Source: JBJMQS01 sp045802605 (GTDB taxonomy: Bacteria; Planctomycetota; Planctomycetia; Gemmatales; Gemmataceae). From it: a stretch of DNA of 64,000 nucleotides. The stretch spans positions 1-64,000 of the forward strand of contig JBJMQS010000030.1 of assembly GCA_045802605.1 (NCBI GenBank), written 5' to 3'. The translations under genes were made by a program, and so were the position numbers. Positions within the stretch are counted from its first letter, which is position 1. Every line of letters begins with the position of its first letter. Under the pieces are notes generated by a model that ran no database searches, had not been told where the DNA came from, and saw nothing but the letters and a program-made list of their open reading frames with translations. Shown in pieces: positions 51,101 through 59,769 of the stretch.

Positions 51101-53049
51101 TCAAGAACCTGGAAACGCCGACCAAGATGGACCGCGTTGCCGGCATTCAAACAACCGGTAGCGAACGCGCATTCGACTTATACATGAAAGCCCGCTATCT
51201 CGACCAAAAACACGCAGGCCACGGCGTGACGTTCGCCACGGGCACACCCATATCGAACACGATGGTCGAGCTCTACACGATGCAGCGGTTTCTTGATCCG
51301 GCCGGTTTGAAGTCTCGCAACATTGACGCCTTCGATGCGTGGGCAGCGACCTTTGGCGAAGTCATAGAAGCGATGGAGATCGCGCCGGACGGCAAATCGC
51401 TGCGGTTGCGCTCACGCTTCGCCAAATTCGTCAACCTGCCCGAACTCCAGCAGATGTTCCGATCGTTTGCCGACGTGCAAACCGCCGCGATGCTGAATCT
51501 GCCGAGGCCGGCTTTGGAATCCGGCAAGGCACAGGTGATTGCGTGTCCGATGTCGGAAGAGCAAAAAGAGCTTCAAGATGAGCTGGTGCGTCGTTACGAA
51601 CGGCTGCGCTCAGAAAAAATCGATCCACGCGAGGACAATCCCCTCAACGTCACGACCGACGGCCGCAAGCTTGCCCTCGACGCGCGGATGCTGTCTCCCG
51701 GCGCACACGACAGTCCTGGATCAAAAATCAACGCATTGGCCGACAAGGTTGCAGAAATCTGGCAACGATCAGCGGCAACCCGCGGTACGCAAATGGTATT
51801 TTGCGACATGGGCGTACATCCGACGCCGTGGGGATTCTCAGCGTATGACGAGGTGGCCAAAAAACTTCTTGAACGAGGTATCGTGGCCCCAGAAATTGCA
51901 TGTATCGGCGAGGCCGATTCCGACGCCAAGAAACAGGCATTGTTCGAGAAAGTGCGGCAAGGCAGCATTCGCGTCCTGATCGGATCAACGGCGAAAATGG
52001 GCACCGGCACCAACGTGCAGCGCCGATTAACCGCGCTTCATCATTTGGATGCTCCTTGGAAGCCCGCCGAGGTGGAACAGCGGGAAGGCCGCATTTTGCG
52101 GCAAGGCAACAGCAACAAGGAAGTAGCCGTTTATCGTTATGTGACGCAAGGTTCGTTCGATTCTTACATGTGGCAAGCGCTGGAGAACAAACAAAGATTC
52201 ATCTCCCAGGTGATGACGGGGCAATGCGGCGTGCGCCGCGCCGAAGACGTCGGCGGCCAAGAACTGAGCTACGCAGAGGTGAAAGCCATCGCGTCGGGCA
52301 ATCCCGCCGTGCTGACGCTGGCCGAAGCCGATGCGGAACTGCAACGATTGGCAATTCTGCGCAAATCGCATTCCGACGAGCAGTATGTCGCTCGCAAAAG
52401 GCTGAAGGAGTTGCCCCAGGCGATCGAACGGCTGTCGGCTCGCCTCGCCGGATTAGAAGCTGACGCCGGAACCGTCGCTGTCAATAAGAATATCTCGATC
52501 GGAAATCGAATCTGCCCGCAGGACGACGTTTTGGTCTTATTGTCCAATGCGCTCAATTGGATTCCAGAACGTGTCACGCATCCCAAGCGTTTCCCGCTTG
52601 GTACGTTTCACGGACTTTCCTTCGGCATCAATCGCACTTCGTTATCCACAGACGTTTACCTCGAAGGCAAAGGATTTCGCTGCGAAATGCTCAACCGCGA
52701 TTCGCAAGGGCCGCGAGCCGTCATGAATGCACTGCAACGAATGGCCCTTTCATATGACGAGCTGATTGCAAAAATCCAAAAGGAATTGGCGTTAGCACAG
52801 AATCAATTACACGATTACTGGTCGCGGAAAGGCTTGGCTTTCGCAAATGAGCAATACATGGCCGAATTGACGGTCCTGCGAGACAAGCTGAGAAAAGCCT
52901 TATCAGAGAAGGTCGCCGAAGAGCAACCTGATGCAACCGAGTTAGCGGGGCGGATCACTGCGCTCAGGAATGCAGCGAGGAGCCCCATCCCTACGTCCAC
53001 ATTTAGCGAGCGAGTGATTTCAGCCAGCAACTCGCAGTGCGCGATTTGA
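48178..53049 (+). CDS. N6-adenine methylase fused to an SNF2-like helicase
   Basis: 1623 residues from the ATG at 48178 (AAGGAGG, four bases), preferred over an in-frame start 154 codons upstream that overlaps another gene. Residues ~95-275 are an N6-adenine DNA methyltransferase: LEPGCGPGG (127-135), NPPF (187-190) and DAVKPGGILALVTSH. Residues ~780-1350 are an SF2 helicase core: VGAGKTW (805-811), FVDEAQAF (~968-975), TGTPISNTMVEL and QREGRILRQGN (1301-1311). Comparable fusions occur in conjugative elements and in phage P1 DarB, where they protect incoming DNA from restriction. No nuclease motif was seen. It is the largest gene of the element; an anti-restriction or DNA-processing role is inference from family. 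Confidence 0.88.
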   Translation: MQLTLDFSAPSIASGEKAKALDLITAIRTLKKLEHEKRDANPQEKDVLARFPGFGSLALRIFPDPVSGRYRDGWAELGEELKCLLTPEEYASAKRTTFNAFYTSPVVMHAMYAVLDRFGCPANALVLEPGCGPGGFMATAPTSMRFIGVELDSLSGRIARARFPKNDIRIESFANTKLPEIDAVVGNPPFADVKMDYLGQRLSLHDFFIRKSLDAVKPGGILALVTSHFTLDKQNAAAREAIAEQADFLGAIRLPSDAFRRQGTAVVTDILLLRKRGPGEPANHIDADWTKTAPMIIEGKEFSINNYFHHRPDMVLGTWSTKDTLYGDGYSLSSNGELASQLQNAITRLPEFARTEPSAATDGPRASAPAVQDGQGSEGSFFVTPYHVICQMVNGTVEPVVYGGTKLSSNGTLTGKRLAALIRLRDQARQVLRSQNLGWPEIQRQEERRELNRLYDSFVGKYGPINLTSFSETKDGSVIRRMPNLVKFKEDPDAMLVMSLEEYDEVTGETKKAPILCKDVVGQTPPITQVNSAEEGLLVSLDKKGLVNIPYIAELYHKPEATVIDELGDLIYFNPETQQYETADDYLSGNVRAKLTTAEKANASRNIEALRAVQPEDVLPGDIDAALGSPWIPVTDIQDFAAELFRAQPANIKIAHLERDAVWSVEGDWSVQNSVAATGDYGTDRINGLTLFEQALNMKSPIVYDVIRHSDGEERVVNQEATLAAKEKQKQIKERFRQWIFGDADRTERLVRVYNDTYNNIRLRHFDGSHLQFPGMSKAITLRPSQADAIWRAMSGGNTLLAHVVGAGKTWIMAAAGMKMKQTGLIKKPMFVVPNHMLEQFSREFMQLYPNAKLLVAGKDDFTRERRKLLTAKIASGEWDGIVVTHSSFERIGMSRQYQEQFLREQIEEYDRLLIEHATSKSDRAQRNIIKTIEKQKVAREEKLKTLLAQDKKDDGLVFDELGVDHIFVDEAQAFKNLETPTKMDRVAGIQTTGSERAFDLYMKARYLDQKHAGHGVTFATGTPISNTMVELYTMQRFLDPAGLKSRNIDAFDAWAATFGEVIEAMEIAPDGKSLRLRSRFAKFVNLPELQQMFRSFADVQTAAMLNLPRPALESGKAQVIACPMSEEQKELQDELVRRYERLRSEKIDPREDNPLNVTTDGRKLALDARMLSPGAHDSPGSKINALADKVAEIWQRSAATRGTQMVFCDMGVHPTPWGFSAYDEVAKKLLERGIVAPEIACIGEADSDAKKQALFEKVRQGSIRVLIGSTAKMGTGTNVQRRLTALHHLDAPWKPAEVEQREGRILRQGNSNKEVAVYRYVTQGSFDSYMWQALENKQRFISQVMTGQCGVRRAEDVGGQELSYAEVKAIASGNPAVLTLAEADAELQRLAILRKSHSDEQYVARKRLKELPQAIERLSARLAGLEADAGTVAVNKNISIGNRICPQDDVLVLLSNALNWIPERVTHPKRFPLGTFHGLSFGINRTSLSTDVYLEGKGFRCEMLNRDSQGPRAVMNALQRMALSYDELIAKIQKELALAQNQLHDYWSRKGLAFANEQYMAELTVLRDKLRKALSEKVAEEQPDATELAGRITALRNAARSPIPTSTFSERVISASNSQCAI

Positions 53050-53068
53050 CAAACACCTTTAAGACGAT

Positions 53069-55120
53069 TTACATTAGTGGGTTCGCTTGTCGCCCTGCAT
53101 TCCACGTGTCCTGACTTTTGATCATGTCAGCATCCAGTGCGGCCATCATGCGATCAAAATCTGCTAAAGCCGCTTGGTCCCGGATTTTATCCGAATAAAA
53201 ACGTCGTCGACTTGAATCCACGCCGTTCTTAACGTGTCGCGACATGAGCGTAGGACCAAAAACAGATTTGAATGCACTAAAAGATCCGCGACTTACAATA
53301 TTATCAGTCTCTTTTCTTTCACCGAGCCACATCTGGGTGACCATCCATCCGATCTCAATCAATCGATCTTCCCAATTCGATTCCAAGGTTGCAATGTCCT
53401 TCCAAGACGGTGATCGCCCTTTAAACTTGAGCTCGTCACATAATTCTACCTCATCGCGATAGCATTCCAGTAAGACACTATTTTGGCCAAGATGGCGCCA
53501 AAGTAACAAGCCGCGAGGCGTAACATTTAAAGTACACAGTTCACCCACTTTTGATGGCATCAAAAACGTTCTGCAATTTCCAAGTAAGCCCTCAGTGTAC
53601 ATCTCATCAATAAGAGCCGTGGTTACCTCCGGACTCAGTGCAAAAAACTGCTTCCCCCACTCGTTTATCTGGGCAAGCGAAATGTAAATGCACTCCGGCG
53701 ACATATGAGACGTAGTAGCGAGACGCGAAAACAGATTGATAAGTCGAATCTTCAGCGTACTCTCGCCTAGCCTCGCATGTTTCGAATTAATGACATTTAC
53801 AATCCGGGTCCCTCCGATTGGATAAACAGGTTGAGGGACCTTTCCCTGATTGCCATATGCCAATGCTCGAATGACGGTGGTAGGTGTGAACAATTCACGA
53901 AAATCAGTACGAGTGGGCTGTACATTTTTGTCGTAGTAACGGCGCACAAGTTGATCCGTTTGACAAAAATGGACGTTTTTCAGTACATCCATGGTGGCCT
54001 TCATGCAGTCCGCCAAGTTGAAATTGCAGAGTGCAACTAGCTCGCCTTCTTGCTGTGATTCTTGAAATGCTTCAATCAAACCTTTCAGGAATGTCTCGCG
54101 TTCAACCACTGTCCATTCATGTCCGCCAACGATGATTCGGAAGCGGTGTTTCGCTGCGTTTGCGAAAAAATGTCGAACTCGCATGCCAAGTGCTGTTGAA
54201 AGTGAGCAGGGCAACGGAACGTGAATTTCACGACATGCGTACCAACCACCGCCATTTCGAGTTTTTAGGTCGTTTTGAATAGCGTCTGCAGTTGCGGGCC
54301 GACAGCACACAAGTGGTGTTAAACGGCGAATGGGAGCGTCCGTACGAAATTTCCTCTCTCGAGCGCTGAATTTTTCAATGAATACACCCAAGTGCGCCAA
54401 ATGCTCGACCATACATGCCACCAAAACCAGATCCTTATCGTCGAGATTGTCCAAAACTATCTTGACGTGATCTATGTTGTCGACTTTCAACTTGTAGACA
54501 AACAGGATTCGCAGGTGGGTATCAAAATCCTCCTTAGAGAGAGCATGCAAGAATTCGGTGTCGGTGAGATTTCGGCTAAGTGCGCACGAAGGGACTTTGT
54601 GCGGATAGTTCTCGATTATGAAGTGCCGGACAGGTGCGGGATTGGCCATGACAACGCGGTCATACCAACTGTCTTCGTCTGGATTTGATTCGTTATCTCG
54701 CCTGAATACTTCGCCTTTGAGTAGTTCGTTGATTAGCAAATGAGCGATGTTGGTCGCCCGGAATCGCTGCGCAGCGTGTTCCAAGGTGTAATAATCTGAT
54801 TGGAGTTTTGGAGCGAAGGATACATCGCTATAGTCACGGGAAACGACAAGACAGCTTTGGGGCTTCCAGACTTCTTCGCACAAATGATTGATCACTGAAG
54901 TCTTGCCAACACCGATCATACCCGAAATCAACCCTACACCGATAGCCCCACTCGAAGCGTAATCGATAATCGCAGTTTCAGCGTCCTTCATTGGGACGTA
55001 GGTTTCTTTTGAATGCGGCAGTCGCGGCTGAAAAATGACGTCTAAAAAATCTCGATATGCTTCGAAGATTGAGTTATATGGCCCCTGCTCGTACGGGGGC
55101 GTTGTTCGTGTCACTCGCAT
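53069..55120 (-). CDS. Orphan P-loop NTPase
   Basis: 683 residues from the ATG at 55120 (GGGAG, seven bases). Walker A GMIGVGKT (~67-74) follows a hydrophobic strand, and Walker B IVLDNLDD (~221-228) carries paired Asp. Later segments are mixed alpha/beta, with a charged region EWTVVERETFLKGLIEAF and a C-terminal half with winged-helix-like character (INEWGKQFFALSPEVTTALIDEMYTEGLLGN). The organisation recalls STAND/KAP or Orc-like ATPases but no family is recognised. It converges on the methylase-helicase gene with a 19-base gap. Possibilities include a defence sensor, a replication protein or a partner of the helicase; none is shown. Confidence 0.7.
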   Translation of the reverse strand: MRVTRTTPPYEQGPYNSIFEAYRDFLDVIFQPRLPHSKETYVPMKDAETAIIDYASSGAIGVGLISGMIGVGKTSVINHLCEEVWKPQSCLVVSRDYSDVSFAPKLQSDYYTLEHAAQRFRATNIAHLLINELLKGEVFRRDNESNPDEDSWYDRVVMANPAPVRHFIIENYPHKVPSCALSRNLTDTEFLHALSKEDFDTHLRILFVYKLKVDNIDHVKIVLDNLDDKDLVLVACMVEHLAHLGVFIEKFSARERKFRTDAPIRRLTPLVCCRPATADAIQNDLKTRNGGGWYACREIHVPLPCSLSTALGMRVRHFFANAAKHRFRIIVGGHEWTVVERETFLKGLIEAFQESQQEGELVALCNFNLADCMKATMDVLKNVHFCQTDQLVRRYYDKNVQPTRTDFRELFTPTTVIRALAYGNQGKVPQPVYPIGGTRIVNVINSKHARLGESTLKIRLINLFSRLATTSHMSPECIYISLAQINEWGKQFFALSPEVTTALIDEMYTEGLLGNCRTFLMPSKVGELCTLNVTPRGLLLWRHLGQNSVLLECYRDEVELCDELKFKGRSPSWKDIATLESNWEDRLIEIGWMVTQMWLGERKETDNIVSRGSFSAFKSVFGPTLMSRHVKNGVDSSRRRFYSDKIRDQAALADFDRMMAALDADMIKSQDTWNAGRQANPLM

Positions 55121-55456
55121 GATCGATCTCCCATGATCAGTTGTCGCCGCAGTACTTGTCGGACACAAGTGAGTAGGAGTGTTTATCCGGTGGAGAAATG
55201 ACGTCGAGTCAAAATTGCCGACTGACGCCTCGGTTTAAGGTCGCGTCTTGCGATGGCTAAACGAGTTTGGGCGATTTTTCTCATGGCTGCCCCAGTGTGC
55301 TTCGGCTGACTGTGTGGTGCCGAATAAGATCAACGACGTCGATTGTAGCGAAAGCACTACCTTTGGGACCAGTAGGCGAAACAAAATCGCCGAAAAAATG
55401 TCAAGCCTATTGACAGGCTATAACAAGTCGCGGCATATTCGCGCAGGGGCTGTAAA
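55121..55456. other. Intergenic region between divergent genes
   Basis: 336 bases. No gene is seen. It should hold promoters for the ATPase gene and for the small gene at 55457. AGCCTATTGACAGGCT near 55404-55419 is a short dyad that overlaps a candidate -35 box. Confidence 0.45.
55410..55439 (+). promoter_or_regulatory. Candidate promoter for the 74-residue protein
   Basis: A perfect TTGACA (55410-55415) and CATATT (55434-55439) are 18 bases apart, 17 bases before the ATG at 55457. The -35 box lies in a short dyad. Pattern-based only. Confidence 0.3.
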
Positions 55457-55681
55457 ATGACAAATTGTCGCCGTCACACAATTACGGAAAACTATGATTT
55501 GATGCAAATCATCCTCGCTTTCGAGACAACGCCCGAGACCACAACGCAAGCTCTGGTTGAGCACTACGGATTTGAAAAAGGAACCAACCCCAATGAGTGG
55601 TATTGTCCCTTGTCCATAGCGTCCAGGGTCGCCGCAGAGAAAATAGACGATTATCTGAGTGAAATGCGAAAGGATTTGTGA
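55457..55681 (+). CDS. Small acidic hypothetical protein
   Basis: 74 residues with ATG at 55457 after an AGGGG site. Soluble (ETTTQALVEHYGFEKGTNPNEWY, AAEKIDDYLSEMRKDL). The final helix is charged. Not recognised. It may be a small regulator; the position between the ATPase and the toxin-antitoxin genes gives no clear hint. Confidence 0.5.
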   Translation: MTNCRRHTITENYDLMQIILAFETTPETTTQALVEHYGFEKGTNPNEWYCPLSIASRVAAEKIDDYLSEMRKDL

Positions 55682-56215
55682 AATCGAATACGCCTTGAGA
55701 GGCATTACAATGGTTAAGGAAGAACCGCAAAAACCGCTTCAAGTGATCAGTGACTGCGGTAGAGAATCGCAAGCTGGCTAACATTCGGCGCCATTTGTCT
55801 GCACAAGATCAGATTTGTGTTTTTTCTAGAAGGACATTGTGATGCCGACACGATTTCTGTCGCGTATTGATGAAATCATTATTAAATGGAGTTTTGTGGC
55901 AGGTTGCTCAAGGCCACTTTGTTATCAATGTAAGAGTGGCCCGCCCCAGGCTCGATGTAAGATCGAGGATAACTAGCTCGAGTTTTTGTGGAATGGTGAG
56001 CCCTCGGAACATTGTCGGGCTGGGCCGTGATGGCAATGCAGAGAATGGGGCCACTTCTTTGAGCTGTGTCTTGAAGTCATTCAGTGCACCATTCGTGATA
56101 AATAAAGGACGTTATTTATCACGAATGACAGGTGGCGACTCAGCAAAAATTGTTGACATGGTTTTCAATTCGTGCCATTGTCGAATTGTTCACCACTTCG
56201 AGAAAGTCGCCCATT
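55682..56215. other. Intergenic region upstream of the toxin-antitoxin pair
   Basis: 534 bases without a credible gene. Its main feature is the 15-bp inverted repeat at 56091-56126. AT-richness rises toward the right, consistent with a promoter for the antitoxin. No tRNA or clear transposase remnant was seen. Confidence 0.45.
56091..56126. repeat. 15-bp perfect inverted repeat upstream of the toxin-antitoxin pair
   Basis: ATTCGTGATAAATAA (56091-56105), spacer AGGACG, TTATTTATCACGAAT (56112-56126). It lies ~90 bases before the antitoxin ATG, the distance at which an operator for an AbrB-type autoregulator, or a terminator for the preceding transcript, could act. Confidence 0.65.
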
Positions 56216-56509
56216 ATGGAACATGTTTACCACACAGTCGTCGGAAGGGGCGGACGTTTGGTCATACCCGCACCGCTCCGAGATGCCTTGCATCTTAAGC
56301 CAGGCGAAAAGGCGATCGTCACCGTCGTGGATGACGAACTTCGAATTCGCAGTCTCGATGCAACGATTCGCGACATTCAGGAACATTGTCGCCAGTTCGC
56401 CGTGCCCGGCGTCAGTATCGTTGATGAGCTAATCGCCGAGCGCCGCACCGAAGCAGCCCGCGAGGATGCGGAAATCGCCAGCTTTGCCACCAGGAAAATC
56501 GATGACTAG
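56216..56509 (+). CDS. AbrB/VapB-type antitoxin
   Basis: 97 residues from the ATG at 56216. A SpoVT/AbrB swapped-hairpin domain is clear: VYHTVVGRGGRLVIPAPLRDALHLKPGEKAIVTVVDDELRIRS. The tail (IRDIQEHCRQFAVPGVSIVDELIAERR, EAAREDAEIASFATRK) is a helix that would bind and block the toxin. The stop overlaps the toxin start by eight bases (ATGACTAG). Such antitoxins bind their own operator, here possibly the 15-bp inverted repeat upstream. Confidence 0.88.
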   Translation: MEHVYHTVVGRGGRLVIPAPLRDALHLKPGEKAIVTVVDDELRIRSLDATIRDIQEHCRQFAVPGVSIVDELIAERRTEAAREDAEIASFATRKIDD

Positions 56510-56885
56510 CGTCGTCATCGACGCATCGGCTCTGATGGCGCTGTGGTTGGGGGAGCCTGGAGCAGAGCACGTTATGAGTCACGTTGATGGTGCGGCGATG
56601 TCAGCGGTAAACGTGGATGAGGTGGCGGCCAAAATGCTCGTTCGCGGGGATCGGCTCGAACAAATTGCCGCCAACCTTCGCGCAATGCCCATCGAGTTCG
56701 TGCCGTTCGATTACGGTCAAGCGCTCGTCAGTGCTTCCTTGAAGAACCATTGCATTGGCAAGAACATTTCTTTTGCCGACCGAGCATGTCTAGCGCTTGG
56801 GCTAACGCTGAATCGCCCCGTCCTCACCTCCGACCGGGAGTGGGCCAATCTCGACCTTGGTATCAACGTACAATTGATTCGGTAG
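56502..56885 (+). CDS. VapC-type PIN-domain toxin
   Basis: 127 residues. The PIN nuclease acidic residues are placed as expected: SVVIDASALMALW (Asp), NVDEVAAK (Asp/Glu), FADRACLALG (Asp) and LTSDREW (Asp). VapC toxins are Mg-dependent ribonucleases that cut tRNA or rRNA. The overlap with the antitoxin gene confirms the pair. It probably stabilises the element in the host; the target RNA cannot be told from sequence. Confidence 0.88.
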   Translation: MTSVVIDASALMALWLGEPGAEHVMSHVDGAAMSAVNVDEVAAKMLVRGDRLEQIAANLRAMPIEFVPFDYGQALVSASLKNHCIGKNISFADRACLALGLTLNRPVLTSDREWANLDLGINVQLIR

Positions 56886-56889
56886 GCGA

Positions 56890-57864
56890 ATGGCGCAAGA
56901 CACACCTCTTCTTCCATTAATACCGCAACTGCCCGGCGTTCTCCCTCCTCATCCGCTGATTCGGGCAGCCGGCCCTCATGCGGACTTTGCTTGGGGCGAA
57001 TTCTTCGCCGGTCAGCTGCGCAATCGGCATACCCGGATAGCCTACCGGCGCGCCTTGACTCGCTTTCTCGATTGGCTTGGCCGCGAGGGGGTGCAATTGC
57101 GCGACGTGATGCCGGCGCACGTCGGGCTTTACTTTGACCAACACGCCGGCAGCGTTCCGTCGAAAAAACTTGCGCTCGCCGCCATTCGGCGATTTTTTGA
57201 TATTCTCGTGACGCGGCATGTCATCGTGCTGAATCCCGCCACATCCGTGCGCGGCGAACGCTATCAAGCAATCGAAGGCAAAACGCCGGAAGTTGGCGTC
57301 GAAGATGCACGCAAACTACTTGCATCGATTGAGCCGGACTCGCTCGCAGGCAAGCGCGATCGCGCGATCATCGGCACGATGATTTACACCGCTGCCCGCG
57401 TCGGCGCGATCGCGAAACTCCGTCGCCTCCACTACTATGGCGACGGCATTCAACATTACTTACGTTTCGAAGAAAAAGGCGGTAAGTCGCGAGAACTTCC
57501 GGTCCGGCATGACCTGCAAGAGTTGATCACAAACTATCTTGTGGCCGCGGGCTTGGAATGCGCATCGTCAGCAAGGCCGCTCTTTTGCACACTCAACGGG
57601 CGGACTGGACGGCTTACCGATCGACCATTCTCGGCGATTGACGCTTGCCGCATGTTGAAGAAACGGCTTAGTGCGGCAGGTCTCTCTGATCGAATCTCAC
57701 CGCACTCGTTCCGAGTTTGCACTATCACCGACCTATTGAGTCAAGGCGTCGCCCTTGAAGACGTCCAGTATTTGGCTGGACATGCAGATCCGCGCACGAC
57801 CCGCCTTTATGATCGCCGACAACGCCGAGTGACTCGGAATATTGTCGAACGTATCTCGGTGTGA
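56890..57864 (+). CDS. Tyrosine recombinase, XerC/D-like
   Basis: 324 residues with an intact catalytic set: R170 (IYTAARVGAI), K around 196-199 (EEKGGKSRELPV), H272 and R275 (PHSFRV), H298 (LAGHADPRTT) and Tyr 307 (LYDRR). The N-terminal SAM-like domain is present (LRNRHTRIAYRRALTRFLDWL). The gene begins five bases after the toxin stop. The compact Xer-like size suggests a resolvase or a second integrase, possibly of an element nested in the larger one, or a dimer-resolution system. Confidence 0.88.
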   Translation: MAQDTPLLPLIPQLPGVLPPHPLIRAAGPHADFAWGEFFAGQLRNRHTRIAYRRALTRFLDWLGREGVQLRDVMPAHVGLYFDQHAGSVPSKKLALAAIRRFFDILVTRHVIVLNPATSVRGERYQAIEGKTPEVGVEDARKLLASIEPDSLAGKRDRAIIGTMIYTAARVGAIAKLRRLHYYGDGIQHYLRFEEKGGKSRELPVRHDLQELITNYLVAAGLECASSARPLFCTLNGRTGRLTDRPFSAIDACRMLKKRLSAAGLSDRISPHSFRVCTITDLLSQGVALEDVQYLAGHADPRTTRLYDRRQRRVTRNIVERISV

Positions 57865-57937
57865 TTTTCTTGTCGCTCAATCCGACTCAATGCCTAAAAT
57901 TGATACTGCGTGGCCCTGATCGGTTTGTATCACAAAC

Positions 57938-59239
57938 ATGGCGCCTATCGGCATGAGCAGCAAAGCCAGCAAGAATCAAAATTCCGAACCCAGCTTCGAC
58001 GACTTGAATACATTTCTGGATGTCTATGAAGCAGCCAAAGCCGACTCAGACAACAAGTTAACAACTTTGCAAGAACTTTTCCGACAACCGTCGGTGAATC
58101 TTTCAACTGTAAATGGGCGCATGGAGCGAGTCATTCTGTATTTCCTCGGCCGACCCAATGGGAAAAAACGCGGGCCTGGGTTCGAGAGACTATTTACCCG
58201 TATCTCTCTTGCCGAGGATCAGGAGCCCCCGCAGCGAATCGGCCTAAAGCCCACGAGAATTGCGAACCACCTTGCGAAACAAGTTCGCATGATCAAGGGT
58301 TGCTTTCGTTCGGCACGCAATTCAGCGCGTTCCCTTTTGTCGCCAGAGCCGAAGCCAGTGTTGAAACTCGCTACACAATTGACCCTGGGATCGCGGTTTT
58401 TAACGGCCGTTTTGAGCAACTTGGATGCTATCCTGGGAAAGTCCGCTCGGTTGGAATGGTCAATCGGCAATACGATGGATCAAATCCCCCTCTTGGAGCT
58501 AGGCGTTCTGGACGTTGTTTTTGGGTTTGGTCCTGCCAACGAACATCATTACAAACATCCCAAGTCAATAGTATTTACGTCGTTCAATTATGAGTCTTCC
58601 ATGGTGCTTCTCAGTCATCCCAATTGTGAAATCTGGACCACAAAGAAAAAGGACATCAATCTGAACTACTGGGAAAATGACTTCAGACCATTGGAGCAGA
58701 CTGCGAGCCGAGCTTCACTTCGCTTTGACAAATTGCGTGGTGTTGTCATCAACGAGATTGATTTCAATCGCACGGCAGTTCCCCTGGTCGTCAGTTCCTC
58801 GTTTAATCAACCGCCTTCCCTTGTCAAAGAAATTGAACGGTTGCGAATTATCGACCACATTCGCGAGGTGGATACATATGAAGAAGGCCTAGCTTTGGCG
58901 CGGCTCGGACTCGGATTGACCGTCGCCATTGAAGTGTTTGCCCTCCGACGACGGACGAGCGTATTCAAGATTCAACCGGCCTCGGAGAATAGTCGGTGGC
59001 TAGGAGTCTACTGGAACGAACGAAAAAGCATGTCCGATACTGGCGTGCGACTCGTGGCTTTCCTACAAGAATATATCAAGCGATTTGAGCGCGAGATTCG
59101 ATCTGGCAACCCACCGGCGTTGGAGGAAAGGTCCTATACGAAGTTGTGCAACGAACACGCGGTGTCCGCCGAAAAAGAGGGATGGATTCAGTCCCAAAGA
59201 GCGGCATTCCAGCTTCCGTCACCCAAAGGTAGCGAATAG
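57938..59239 (+). CDS. Divergent LysR-like transcriptional regulator
   Basis: 433 residues. The N-terminal ~100 residues (LNTFLDVYEAAKADSDNKLTTLQELFRQPSVNLSTVNGRMERV) follow the order of a LysR winged helix-turn-helix, but the recognition region is atypical and the leader and C-terminal tail are longer. The effector domain is recognisable: LKLATQLTLGSRFLTAVLSNL, QIPLLELGVLDVVFGFGP, and ARLGLGLTVAIEVFALRRR in the position of the usual A-G-L-G-I-A segment. A C-terminal tail of ~60 residues is charged. The target genes are not obvious from the neighbourhood. Confidence 0.65.
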   Translation: MAPIGMSSKASKNQNSEPSFDDLNTFLDVYEAAKADSDNKLTTLQELFRQPSVNLSTVNGRMERVILYFLGRPNGKKRGPGFERLFTRISLAEDQEPPQRIGLKPTRIANHLAKQVRMIKGCFRSARNSARSLLSPEPKPVLKLATQLTLGSRFLTAVLSNLDAILGKSARLEWSIGNTMDQIPLLELGVLDVVFGFGPANEHHYKHPKSIVFTSFNYESSMVLLSHPNCEIWTTKKKDINLNYWENDFRPLEQTASRASLRFDKLRGVVINEIDFNRTAVPLVVSSSFNQPPSLVKEIERLRIIDHIREVDTYEEGLALARLGLGLTVAIEVFALRRRTSVFKIQPASENSRWLGVYWNERKSMSDTGVRLVAFLQEYIKRFEREIRSGNPPALEERSYTKLCNEHAVSAEKEGWIQSQRAAFQLPSPKGSE

Positions 59240-59370
59240 CATTTCGGATAAACTAAAACTCTTTTTTCTGAAACGAAAACAGCAAAAAAACGGTCTTTTT
59301 CACCCGGAGTGGGATTTTGTCGGTTATGATGGTTGCGAGGCTTCATTCTGACACCGGCACGGAGTGAACC

Positions 59371-59739
59371 ATGCGTCGCACGATCAAAGAATCCAGTCCC
59401 GTTGTTGGCCTTGTTCTCGTTCAATATGGACAAGTGCCACCAGAGCGTCTCGGCGACCTCAATATCTTTCACGGGGATTTAGGTGAGCCGCACGATATTG
59501 CGTGTTTCTGTAAATTGGCAGCACAAGAATTGCGCCAACTCGCAGAAAAATTCCATGACGAGCGGCTACGTCGTTCGGCCGATCGAATCGAAGTGTATTG
59601 CAGCGGCGGATTTCTCGATGTACTTGAACTCGTAGACCAAACTCAAGAGATGTCACACGAGAAAATCTCTGCCAAATGTGGCCCGCGCGGAAGCCTGGTC
59701 ATTGCATTGCACTCGAGGAGCCAGTCGGCTGGCCTATGA
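59371..59739 (+). CDS. Hypothetical protein
   Basis: 122 residues, with GGAG seven bases before the ATG. Soluble and rich in Glu/His/Cys (HGDLGEPHDIACFCKLAAQELRQLAEKFHDERLRR), mainly helical with a short beta segment at the ends. Not recognised. Separate promoter likely (131-base gap). Confidence 0.5.
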   Translation: MRRTIKESSPVVGLVLVQYGQVPPERLGDLNIFHGDLGEPHDIACFCKLAAQELRQLAEKFHDERLRRSADRIEVYCSGGFLDVLELVDQTQEMSHEKISAKCGPRGSLVIALHSRSQSAGL

Positions 59740-59769
59740 TCCCGCATATCGCACGCAAGTCAATCACGA

